Shown one piece after another: positions 1 to 7,130 of a stretch of 64,000 nt of DNA. This DNA comes from an uncultured Dehalococcoidia bacterium (lineage in GTDB: Bacteria > Chloroflexota > Dehalococcoidia > Lucifugimonadales > CAJWER01), in NCBI GenBank assembly GCA_958296115.1, contig OY282442.1, positions 2,214,943-2,278,942 of the forward strand. Reading direction: 5' to 3'. Position 1 is the stretch's first letter. Every line of letters begins with the position of its first letter. The notes beneath the pieces are model-generated. The model did not search any database and was not told the DNA's origin. It was given only the letters and a program-made list of their open reading frames with translations. The position numbers and the translations under genes are program-made.

Positions 1-13
1 GTGGTGGTTACTA

Positions 14-253
14 TCAATACTCGACCTCCTCGACGTCCTCTTGCTTGCGGCGCTTCATCTTCTGTACGAATGCGGCGGCGAGCAGTATGAGCGACCCGGC
101 CACGAGCGCGGGGATTGCGACTTGGATGGCGATGGGGGTATCCGGCTCGGTGAATATGCCGGCGATGGTGACGTAGCCGGTGTATGCGGCCAGTACTGCG
201 AGGGCGGCTATCATGAGCCAGACGCCTATTCGGATTGCCAGCTTGGAGCTCAC
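14..253 (-). CDS. small two-helix membrane protein
   Basis: A 79-residue protein with two hydrophobic segments, about residues 8-32 and 43-63, and a charged C-terminal tail rich in Lys/Arg followed by acidic residues (KMKRRKQEDVEEVEY). The layout suggests a small inner-membrane protein with a cytoplasmic tail. It is the last gene of a minus-strand run that begins with gatB and continues through yvcK and secG, 42 bases after secG, so co-transcription is likely. I do not recognise a family, and its function is unknown. The start chosen is the ATG at 253. Confidence 0.6.
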   Translation of the reverse strand: MSSKLAIRIGVWLMIAALAVLAAYTGYVTIAGIFTEPDTPIAIQVAIPALVAGSLILLAAAFVQKMKRRKQEDVEEVEY

Positions 254-295
254 TGTTCGCCTTCCGTGGTCAGGGATTCTGTTTCCATGCAGGCA

Positions 296-526
296 TTAGA
301 AGAGGCGGACGTTGATTATGGCGGTGGCTAGGAATATGACGATTAGGGCTATGGTGAGCTGGAACATTACCCGCTCCAGGCCTCGTCGGGTCCTGTAGGA
401 GCTTTCGGCCGAGCCGAAGAGTCCTCCGCCTTGGCCCTTGACCTGCGCCAGTATGAGGACTACGAGCGAGACCGCTATGGCTATCTGGACCCAGAGCATC
501 AGGGGGCGTAGCGCTTCACTGTCCAT
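296..526 (-). CDS. secG: preprotein translocase subunit SecG
   Basis: A 76-residue protein with two transmembrane helices (about 8-28 and 53-73) joined by a loop carrying the SecG signature QGGGLFG, followed by SAESSYRTRRG. SecG is the small non-essential subunit of the SecYEG channel and assists SecA-driven export of unfolded proteins. Length and topology are typical. It lies 6 bases downstream of the yvcK-like gene on the same strand, consistent with an operon. Confidence 0.93.
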   Translation of the reverse strand: MDSEALRPLMLWVQIAIAVSLVVLILAQVKGQGGGLFGSAESSYRTRRGLERVMFQLTIALIVIFLATAIINVRLF

Positions 527-532
527 GGCTGC

Positions 533-1852
533 CTACCTGTGAGATCTTGTTGCGAGATTGGGGGAGAGAGTTCTGCGTCTATGATACACGTCGATTATCG
601 TTTCTGCCAACTTGGATGGGTCGTGGCGCATCGGGTGATCGCGGTCCACGATGTCGGCGGTTACCATCTCGGCGTTTGGCAGGGCGCCGTTGGAGGGCAG
701 GACGTGGGCGGCGCCGGCGTCGTTGGCGAAGGGGAGTGGATGGTTGTTTGCGACCACGATGTCGGCGATGGCGGGGAATGTGTGCCGCTGGAGGGCCAGC
801 AGGTGGTCGTCGACGCTGTATCCTTCGGTCTCGCCCCTCTCGGTGGCGACGTTGCAGACGTATATCTTCGGGGCGGTCGAGCGCCTGAGGGCGCGCGCTA
901 TGCCTGAGACGAGCAGGTTCGGGACGAGGCTCGTGTAGAGGCTGCCCGGGCCTATTACTATCATCTCGGCGTCATCTATGGCTCCGATCGCTCCCGGATG
1001 CGCCACGCTGTCCTCGGGCTCTATCATGACCCGCTCGATGCCGCCATCGTGGTTGGTGATAGTGGACTCGCCCGACACCAGGGAGCCGTCGGTCAGCTTC
1101 GCGGTCAGGGTTAGATGGGATATCGCGGCGGGGACTATTCGTCCGTGTACCGCGAGCACCCTGCTGGATTCGTACAGGGCCTCCTCGAAGCTGCCTGTTA
1201 CGTCCGTCATCGCGGCGATGAAGAGGTTGCCGAAGCTGTGTCCCTTCAGTCCGTTGCCCTGGTCGAAGCGATACTGGAAGAGGTCGGCGACGACGCCCTC
1301 CTCTTCGGAGAGGGCGACGAGGCAGTTGCGGAAGTCGCCCGGCGGGAGCAGTCCGAGCTCGCGTCTCAGCCTGCCGGAGCTTCCGCCGTCGTCCGCGACG
1401 GTGATGACGGCGGTAATGTTGTCGGTGTAGGTCTTGAGTCCCTTGAGGAGCGTCGATAGGCCGGTCCCTCCGCCTATTGCGACGACCCGGGGGCCGCTCT
1501 CCCTCATTCTCCGCGTGTATATGTTATGGGTCAGCGAATCGAAGCCCTGGTAGCGGAGGACGAGTGGGCCGAGGGAGCGGTAGAGGCCATAGAGGGCTAG
1601 GAGGACCATCGAGACTCCGGCGACGCTAATGAGCAGGCCCTCGAGATGCCACGGCAGGAAGTCCGGCACGAAGATATCGAAGACGTTCTTCAGTACGAAT
1701 GCTAGGCCGATTGAGCAGACCGAGATTCCGAAGGAGCCTATCAGCAGCCAACGCTTCAGACGTATGCCGACGCGCAGCAGCTTCCAAAGCATTGGCAACC
1801 GGTCTCGATCTCCTGGCGCGGCCCTGTATCCGTTGATTGGGTTTGGCGTCAT
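533..1852 (-). CDS. yvcK: YvcK/GlmR-type gluconeogenesis factor with N-terminal membrane anchor
   Basis: A 439-residue protein. Residues ~36-58 and ~70-93 are two membrane helices; the remainder from ~122 is a CofD/YvcK Rossmann domain opening with VVAIGGGTGLSTLLKGLK and continuing with TVADDGGSSGRLRRELG and PPGDFRNCLVALS, the family's nucleotide-binding motifs. YvcK/GlmR proteins bind UDP-sugars and adjust central carbon flow and cell-wall precursor supply. Most Firmicutes versions lack the membrane anchor; anchored forms occur in Chloroflexota and Actinobacteria, so this is expected variation. It starts 4 bases after the gatB stop, implying coupled expression. Confidence 0.88.
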   Translation of the reverse strand: MTPNPINGYRAAPGDRDRLPMLWKLLRVGIRLKRWLLIGSFGISVCSIGLAFVLKNVFDIFVPDFLPWHLEGLLISVAGVSMVLLALYGLYRSLGPLVLRYQGFDSLTHNIYTRRMRESGPRVVAIGGGTGLSTLLKGLKTYTDNITAVITVADDGGSSGRLRRELGLLPPGDFRNCLVALSEEEGVVADLFQYRFDQGNGLKGHSFGNLFIAAMTDVTGSFEEALYESSRVLAVHGRIVPAAISHLTLTAKLTDGSLVSGESTITNHDGGIERVMIEPEDSVAHPGAIGAIDDAEMIVIGPGSLYTSLVPNLLVSGIARALRRSTAPKIYVCNVATERGETEGYSVDDHLLALQRHTFPAIADIVVANNHPLPFANDAGAAHVLPSNGALPNAEMVTADIVDRDHPMRHDPSKLAETIIDVYHRRRTLSPNLATRSHR

Positions 1853-1856
1853 GGTT

Positions 1857-3341
1857 CTAACGCAGCGACTCGAGCTTCGACTTCAGCAGCTCGCCGGCCA
1901 CCTGGGGGTTGGCCTTGCCCCTGGTAATCCTCATGACCTGGCCGATGAGGAAGCGGATGGCCGTCTCCTTGCCCCCCAGGTAGTCCATGACCGGCTGGGG
2001 GTTGCTCTCGACGGCTTCGTCCACGGCGGCCCGCACCGCGTCGGCGTCGGAGATCTGGACCAGTCCGCGCCGCTCGGCTATGGCCGCTGGGGAGCCGCCC
2101 GACTCGAACATCTCCTCGAACGCCGTTTTGGCCATGCTGGCGCTCAGCGTGCCGTCGTCGACCAGCCGGATGAGCTCGACCAGGCGCTTCGGCTCGAACT
2201 GGAGGTCGTCCATGGCGCGGCCGGTTGCGTTGAGTAGGCGCGTGAGCTCGCCAAGTATCCAGTTGGCGGCTGCCTTTGCAAGCGGCTGGGCGCTGGCCTC
2301 TTGGCCCCCGGCTTCGAGGACGGACTCGAAGAAGTCGGCGGTTGGTCTGGATGCGGTGAGCTGCTCGGCGTCGTAGCCGCTCAGTCCGTACTGGCGGGTG
2401 TAGCGGGCCGCCCTGGCGTCGGGGAGCTCGGGGAGGCTGGCGCGAACGTCGTCAATCCAGGTCTGCTCGATGAGGAGGGGCGGGAGGTCGGGTTCTGGGA
2501 AGTACCTGTAATCGGAGGCGTACTCTTTCGAGCGCTGGGATACGGTGACGCCCCGGTCTTCGAGCCAACCGCGCGTTTCCTGCGCTATCTTCTGTCCTTC
2601 CTGCAGGAGTCCGGCCTGCCTGCCAGACTCGTACATGAGGGCGTCGTACACCGAACGGAGGCTGTTCATGTTCTTGATCTCGACCTTGACGCCGAGCTGG
2701 TCTGCGCCCTTCGGCCGGATGGAGATGTTGGCGTCGCAGCGGAAGCTGCCCTCTTCCATGTTGGCGGCGCTGGCGTCGATGTAACGGAGGATCGAGCGCA
2801 GCCCGGTGAGGTATGACCTGGCTTCTTCCGGGGACCTCATGTCGGGCTCGCTGACTATCTCCATGAGCGGGACGCCTGCTCGGTTGACGTCCAGCAGGCT
2901 GTAGGCTCCGCCGGGCCCGTCCCTGTGCTGGAGCTTGGCTACGTCTTCTTCGAGGTGTACGCGGGTTATCCTGATGTCGCGCTGGCTGCCGTTCGCCTGG
3001 ACGGCGAGGCGGCCGGCGGTGGCGATGGGCATGTCGTACTGGGAGATCTGGTAACCCTTCATCAGGTCGGGGTATGGGTAGTTCTTGCGGTCGAACTTGG
3101 TCTGGCGCTCTATTGTACACTCCAGGGCGAGGCCTGCGGCAATTGCGAGCTCGACGGCGCGCCTGTTGACGACGGGCAGCACGCCCGGCATACCCATGCA
3201 TACCTCGCACGCCACCGTGTTGGGGGGCGCGTCCTGATAAGCGGCGGCGCACGAGCAGAACATCTTGCTCTGCGTCAGCAGCTGGCTGTGTACCTCCAGC
3301 CCGATGACGGTTTCGTAGTCCAAGAGCGGCAGTCCCGGCAT
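1857..3341 (-). CDS. gatB: Asp/Glu-tRNA(Asn/Gln) amidotransferase subunit B
   Basis: A 494-residue protein matching full-length GatB. The N-terminus has YETVIGLEVHSQL, then the zinc-binding cysteines (CSC near residue 28 and CEVC near 46) and FDRKNYPYPDLMKGYQISQ. The helical and YqeY-like tail ends with NPQVAGELLKSKLESL. GatB transfers ammonia, produced by GatA, onto misacylated Glu-tRNA(Gln) or Asp-tRNA(Asn). gatA and gatC are not in this window. It is the first gene of the operon gatB-yvcK-secG-small membrane protein. The ATG at 3341 lies only 12 bases after an extended -10 element. Confidence 0.97.
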   Translation of the reverse strand: MPGLPLLDYETVIGLEVHSQLLTQSKMFCSCAAAYQDAPPNTVACEVCMGMPGVLPVVNRRAVELAIAAGLALECTIERQTKFDRKNYPYPDLMKGYQISQYDMPIATAGRLAVQANGSQRDIRITRVHLEEDVAKLQHRDGPGGAYSLLDVNRAGVPLMEIVSEPDMRSPEEARSYLTGLRSILRYIDASAANMEEGSFRCDANISIRPKGADQLGVKVEIKNMNSLRSVYDALMYESGRQAGLLQEGQKIAQETRGWLEDRGVTVSQRSKEYASDYRYFPEPDLPPLLIEQTWIDDVRASLPELPDARAARYTRQYGLSGYDAEQLTASRPTADFFESVLEAGGQEASAQPLAKAAANWILGELTRLLNATGRAMDDLQFEPKRLVELIRLVDDGTLSASMAKTAFEEMFESGGSPAAIAERRGLVQISDADAVRAAVDEAVESNPQPVMDYLGGKETAIRFLIGQVMRITRGKANPQVAGELLKSKLESLR

Positions 3342-3353
3342 GTTCGTACAGAT

Positions 3354-3362
3354 ACTATACCA
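3354..3362 (-). promoter_or_regulatory. extended -10 promoter for gatB operon
   Basis: The minus strand reads TGGTATAGT, an extended -10 (TGn plus a TATAAT-like hexamer). No convincing -35 is visible. The expected start of transcription leaves a leader of about 6 bases before the gatB ATG at 3341. Confidence 0.55.
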
Positions 3363-3483
3363 TGATTGGACGACGTGAGGCGCGGGTCGAGCCCTCGACT
3401 TGCGTTGAGCGGGCTCGGCAGTTTAGCCTTCACTCGTTATCGAATGGGCTGGGCGGCCCGATGACAACGCGTTGGGGCAGGGT

Positions 3484-3570
3484 CTAGGAGCCGCGGAGGG
3501 CTATGACCATCAGGACGGCGACGATGGGGACTATAATCATCCATAGCAGAGCGCGGGGCGTTATCTTCAT
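3484..3570 (-). CDS. 28-residue single-helix membrane peptide
   Basis: A very short ORF beginning MKITPRALLW and ending VIALRGS: a short basic N-terminus, one hydrophobic helix of about 18 residues (MIIVPIVAVLMVIAL) and a basic tail. This is the classic pattern of a bacterial single-pass mini-protein. Support comes from an extended -10 element (TGCTACAAT) 9 bases upstream of its ATG. It is divergent from the HAD gene that starts at 3596. No ribosome-binding site is evident, so translation might be leaderless. Function unknown. Confidence 0.5.
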   Translation of the reverse strand: MKITPRALLWMIIVPIVAVLMVIALRGS

Positions 3571-3579
3571 GATGCTGGG

Positions 3580-3588
3580 ATTGTAGCA
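3580..3588 (-). promoter_or_regulatory. extended -10 promoter for 28-residue peptide
   Basis: The minus strand reads TGCTACAAT, an extended -10. It ends 9 bases before the ATG at 3570, so the transcript would have almost no leader. Confidence 0.4.
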
Positions 3589-3595
3589 CGTATCC

Positions 3596-4402
3596 ATGTA
3601 CAAGCTCATTGCGCTCGACATAGACGGCACCATCCGCAGCCCTGAGCGCGGCATTTCCGACAGGACGCGGAGGGCGATTGACCGCGTGACGGAGGCCGGG
3701 GCGGTGGTGACGGTAGCGACTGGCCGCGCCTTTGAGTCGGCGCGGATGTCCACCGCCGCGCTGGACCTGAGAGCGCCGATAGTATCGTTCCAGGGCGCGC
3801 ACGTTGCGGACCCCGTCACCGGTGGCGTGCTGTGGCATCTGCCGCTCACGGAGCGGCAGGCGTCCGACGCCCTGGAGGCTCTCGACGGCTGGCGGACCGA
3901 CGTCGCCGTCTATATGGACGGCGAGGTGTACGTGCGCGAGATGACGGCGTGGGCGCAGGGCTACAGCGCGCGCAATGGGCAGGATATTCGCGTAGTGGAG
4001 GATCTGCGCGCGCTGGCTGCGGGTCGCCCAACCAGGGTGCTGGCGGTGGGCGGAGAGGCGGATGTCCAAGAACTCGAACGCCGGCTCAAAGAGCGGTTCG
4101 ACTCGCGGCTCCACGTCACCAGGTCCCTGCCCACGTTCTGCGAGATACTGAATCCCGGGGGCGGCAAGCACATGGCGCTGGAGTGGCTCTGCGGACACCT
4201 GGGTATCGACCCAAAGGGCGCGGTCGCGTTCGGCAACGGCTACAACGACGTACACATGCTGGAGTGGGCCGCGCTCGGCATTGCCATAGGTGACGCGACG
4301 CCGGAGGCGCTCTGCGCCGCGGACCGTGTCGCTCCGCCTCTCGACGAGGACGGCGTTGCGCAGGTCCTCGAGGAGTTGCTGGAGAGCGGGGAGATAGGGT
4401 GA
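3596..4402 (+). CDS. Cof-type HAD-superfamily phosphatase
   Basis: A 268-residue protein with all four HAD motifs: the nucleophile motif DIDGT (D8, D10), the ATGR motif near residue 41, the Lys of GGGKHMALEWL, and the GNGYNDVHML magnesium-binding motif. The C2-type cap and overall length match Cof-like sugar-phosphate phosphatases. Its stop overlaps the start of the PfkB kinase gene by 4 bases (GTGA), so the two are translationally coupled, suggesting a shared sugar-phosphate substrate. Exact substrate unknown. Confidence 0.88.
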   Translation: MYKLIALDIDGTIRSPERGISDRTRRAIDRVTEAGAVVTVATGRAFESARMSTAALDLRAPIVSFQGAHVADPVTGGVLWHLPLTERQASDALEALDGWRTDVAVYMDGEVYVREMTAWAQGYSARNGQDIRVVEDLRALAAGRPTRVLAVGGEADVQELERRLKERFDSRLHVTRSLPTFCEILNPGGGKHMALEWLCGHLGIDPKGAVAFGNGYNDVHMLEWAALGIAIGDATPEALCAADRVAPPLDEDGVAQVLEELLESGEIG

Positions 4403-5331
4403 CTGCATCTTCCAAGCGGCCCGTCGTCGTCGTGCTAGGCGGCATCAACATGGACCTGATAGGCATCGCTCCGAGGCTCCCGGCGCCGGGCGAGACGGTG
4501 ATGGGGAGCCATTTCTACACCGCGCCCGGCGGCAAGGGCGCGAACCAGGCCGTGGCCGCCGCTAGGATGGGCGGGCAGGTGAGAATGATAGGCAGGGTGG
4601 GGGACGACGTGTTCGGTCAGCCAATGCTCGACGACCTGGTCGAGTACGGCATAGACACGAGCGGCGTCGCAATCGACCCCGATCATGCGTCGGGAATCGC
4701 GCTCATACTGCTGGACGACAGCCGCCAGAACCACATAACCGCCATCTATGGCGCTAACATGCAGTGCGGTGAGCAGGAGCTCGCGGCCGCGGAGCGGGCC
4801 CTGGACGGCGCGGACGCGCTCATGCTGCAGTTAGAGACGCCCTACGAGGTGTCGCTGCAGGCGGCAAGGATGGCGAATGCTATGGAGGTGAGGGTGATCT
4901 GGGACCCCGCGCCGCCGCTGGGCCTTCCGCCGGAGGCGTTCGACGTCCTGGACGTGGTGATGCCGAACCAGACCGAGGCCGAGTCCCTGACCGGAATCGC
5001 AGTCGCCGGCGTCGAATCCGCGCGCCTGGCGGCCGAGGCGCTCGTTGAGGCCGGCGCGTCCACGGCGGTCGTAAAATTGGGGGATCTCGGCGCCTACTAC
5101 GCGACCGCGGAAGGGGGAGGCCGCGTCTCTTCATACGACGTCGACGCGTCGGACACCGTGGCGGCGGGCGACGCATTCGGCGGGGCGTTTGCCGTCGCCA
5201 TAAGCGAAGGGATGTCCGTGCATGAAGCGGCGCGTTACGGCACAGCCGCCGGGGCCCTCGCCGTAACCAAGCCGGGCGCCCAGGAGTCAATGCCAACCCG
5301 CGCCGAGGTCGAGGCGATGTTGGCAGGATGA
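4399..5331 (+). CDS. PfkB-family carbohydrate kinase (ribokinase-like)
   Basis: A 310-residue protein with the two PfkB signatures: GGINMDLIG leading to PGGKGANQAVAAARMGG near the N-terminus, and DASDTVAAGDAFGGAFA near the C-terminus carrying the catalytic Asp and the anion hole. NQAVAA and the overall layout are closest to ribokinase (RbsK), which makes ribose-5-phosphate, but related adenosine, fructose or nucleoside kinases cannot be excluded. It uses a GTG start at 4399 overlapping the preceding phosphatase stop. Confidence 0.85.
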   Translation: MTASSKRPVVVVLGGINMDLIGIAPRLPAPGETVMGSHFYTAPGGKGANQAVAAARMGGQVRMIGRVGDDVFGQPMLDDLVEYGIDTSGVAIDPDHASGIALILLDDSRQNHITAIYGANMQCGEQELAAAERALDGADALMLQLETPYEVSLQAARMANAMEVRVIWDPAPPLGLPPEAFDVLDVVMPNQTEAESLTGIAVAGVESARLAAEALVEAGASTAVVKLGDLGAYYATAEGGGRVSSYDVDASDTVAAGDAFGGAFAVAISEGMSVHEAARYGTAAGALAVTKPGAQESMPTRAEVEAMLAG

Positions 5332-5340
5332 TTCTTAATA

Positions 5341-5349
5341 TGTTATACT
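5341..5349 (+). promoter_or_regulatory. extended -10 promoter for DUF262-HEPN cassette
   Basis: TGTTATACT is an extended -10. It lies just after the rbsK-like stop and 26 bases before the first start codon of the DUF262 gene, giving the cassette its own promoter. Confidence 0.5.
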
Positions 5350-5375
5350 CTGCATCCGACTAGAGAAGGCCGGGG

Positions 5376-6557
5376 GTGACCATGGTTTCAGGACCGAATG
5401 GCAGCGAATGGTTTGAGGATTACGCCGAGGGACAGGATGAACTCGGCGTGGTAGACTATGATCTGAGCGTGACGCCCAACGACTTCAACATCTCCACGCT
5501 CTTTGATTTCATCGAATCACGTGCAGTAATCATCCCAGGATTCCAGCGCAACTATGTCTGGGACATTGGAAGAGCGTCGAGATTGATAGAGTCCCTGATC
5601 CTCGGCCTGCCAGTACCCCAGCTATACCTCTATGAAGAGGCTAGGAACAGATTCCTAGTAATAGATGGACAGCAACGCTTGATGTCGGTGTATTACTTCA
5701 TCAAACAGCGGTTTCCCCGTAAGGAGGTTCGCACAGATCTCCGCAATATCTTCAAGGAGGAAGGTTCCATTCCCCGCGATGTCCTACAGGATAACAAGTA
5801 CTTCACTGACTTCCGGTTGCAACTTCCTGAGAGATTGCCGAAACAGCCTAGTCCACTTAGAGGACTGAGTTATGCCACAATGGGAGAGCACAAGTTCCAG
5901 TTTGACCTACGCCCGATACGGAATATCGTCGTCAAGCAGAACTCCCCGAAGGACGACGATTCGTCCATATACGAGATATTTAGCCGTCTCAATTCTGGCG
6001 GTGTTAGTTTGACGCCTCAGGAGATACGATCCAGCCTCTATCATTCTGATTTCTACGACATGCTGATGGAATTGAACACCGACGAGAGATGGCGCAGAAT
6101 ACTAGGTGGACGCGAGTCTGACCTCCGTCTCAAAGACGTGGAAGTGCTATTGCGCATCTTCGCCTTGTTGATTGACTCTGATAACTACGCCCCGTCAATG
6201 GTGAAGTTTCTCAATCAGTTTTCGCGTAAATGCCAAACGCAGGATGCTGAGAAGAACCAGTATATCAAGGATCTCCTGCATTCGTTTTTGGATGCTGCTG
6301 ACGGTCTGCCCCCTGACGCATTCATCAACAAGAGCACTAATAGGTTCAATATCGCCTTGATCGAGGCGGTATTCACTGCAGCTTGTTACAAGGCGTTTGA
6401 AGAGAAACGTCCTGTCAGAGGTCGGCTTGACGCGGCTGCCTTGCGTAAACTGGAGATGGATAAGCAGTTTGTCGAAGCCGCTTCTCTCGCGACAACGAGT
6501 ACAGCGAATGTTCGGATCAGATTGGAACGTGGAAGGCAATTCATAGAAGCATTGTGA
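5376..6557 (+). CDS. DUF262 (GmrSD/ParB-like) domain protein, probable defence component
   Basis: A 393-residue protein from a GTG start (an ATG at 5382 is an alternative; GAGAAGG at 5364-5370 serves either). Residues ~38-110 carry the DUF262 pattern: IPGFQRNYVW, SLILGLPVPQLYL and the VIDGQQR motif (about 95-101) shared with ParB-like nucleases and GmrS. The following NSGGVSLTPQEIRSSLY is also typical. DUF262 proteins occur in GmrSD-type modification-dependent systems and in two-gene defence cassettes. The region is visibly AT-richer than the flanking genes, a sign of transfer. A HEPN gene follows 4 bases downstream. The target is unknown. Confidence 0.85.
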   Translation: MTMVSGPNGSEWFEDYAEGQDELGVVDYDLSVTPNDFNISTLFDFIESRAVIIPGFQRNYVWDIGRASRLIESLILGLPVPQLYLYEEARNRFLVIDGQQRLMSVYYFIKQRFPRKEVRTDLRNIFKEEGSIPRDVLQDNKYFTDFRLQLPERLPKQPSPLRGLSYATMGEHKFQFDLRPIRNIVVKQNSPKDDDSSIYEIFSRLNSGGVSLTPQEIRSSLYHSDFYDMLMELNTDERWRRILGGRESDLRLKDVEVLLRIFALLIDSDNYAPSMVKFLNQFSRKCQTQDAEKNQYIKDLLHSFLDAADGLPPDAFINKSTNRFNIALIEAVFTAACYKAFEEKRPVRGRLDAAALRKLEMDKQFVEAASLATTSTANVRIRLERGRQFIEAL

Positions 6558-6561
6558 GAAT

Positions 6562-7101
6562 ATGAAGGAAACCGTCGTCGATCGCCTATACCGCGAGTTT
6601 CAAGACATTATAGATAGTCTTGGACATATAGAGATATCTCTGCGAGTCTCTGCCGAAGAGACATTTAGAAAGGCTTTATTGCTCGCAGCGGCTAGTTACT
6701 TCGAACGCGAGATACAGAATCATATGATGAGCATGGTAAGGAATCATAGTGATGGCGATGTGGTCATAGAGTTTGTGCGTAACAAGGCGATTAAGAGGCA
6801 ATTCCACACCTATTTTCAATGGGATAGCCGTAATGCAAATACCTTCTTTGGATTGTTTGGAGAAAGCTACAAAGCATATATGATCGCGCGTGTGAGCGCA
6901 GACCCTGCATATGCACAGGCGATACGCGCATTCCTCGATCTCGGAAACGCAAGAAATACATTAGTGCATCAAGATTTTGGCGCTTTCACCTTGGAGAAGA
7001 CCAGTGAAGAGATTTTCTATCTGTACAAAGAAGCGTACCTATTTGTGAGCTCGATAGAAACGTCTTTCGATGAATATCTGCAGTCGTCCTCCGAGAGATG
7101 A
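6562..7101 (+). CDS. HEPN-domain putative ribonuclease paired with DUF262
   Basis: A 179-residue mostly helical protein. RNTLVH at residues 131-136 fits the R-X4-H motif that forms the active site of HEPN ribonucleases, and the preceding FLDLGNA matches HEPN helix packing. The architecture is like MAE_28990/RiboL-PSP-type HEPN proteins, which are known neighbours of DUF262 proteins. It starts 4 bases after the DUF262 stop, so the two form one unit. Base composition is the most AT-rich of the window. Inference: the HEPN protein is the toxic RNase and the DUF262 protein a sensor or partner; the opposite arrangement is possible. Confidence 0.7.
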   Translation: MKETVVDRLYREFQDIIDSLGHIEISLRVSAEETFRKALLLAAASYFEREIQNHMMSMVRNHSDGDVVIEFVRNKAIKRQFHTYFQWDSRNANTFFGLFGESYKAYMIARVSADPAYAQAIRAFLDLGNARNTLVHQDFGAFTLEKTSEEIFYLYKEAYLFVSSIETSFDEYLQSSSER

Positions 7102-7130
7102 AGGTGACACGACTTCGAGTCATGCCTAAG

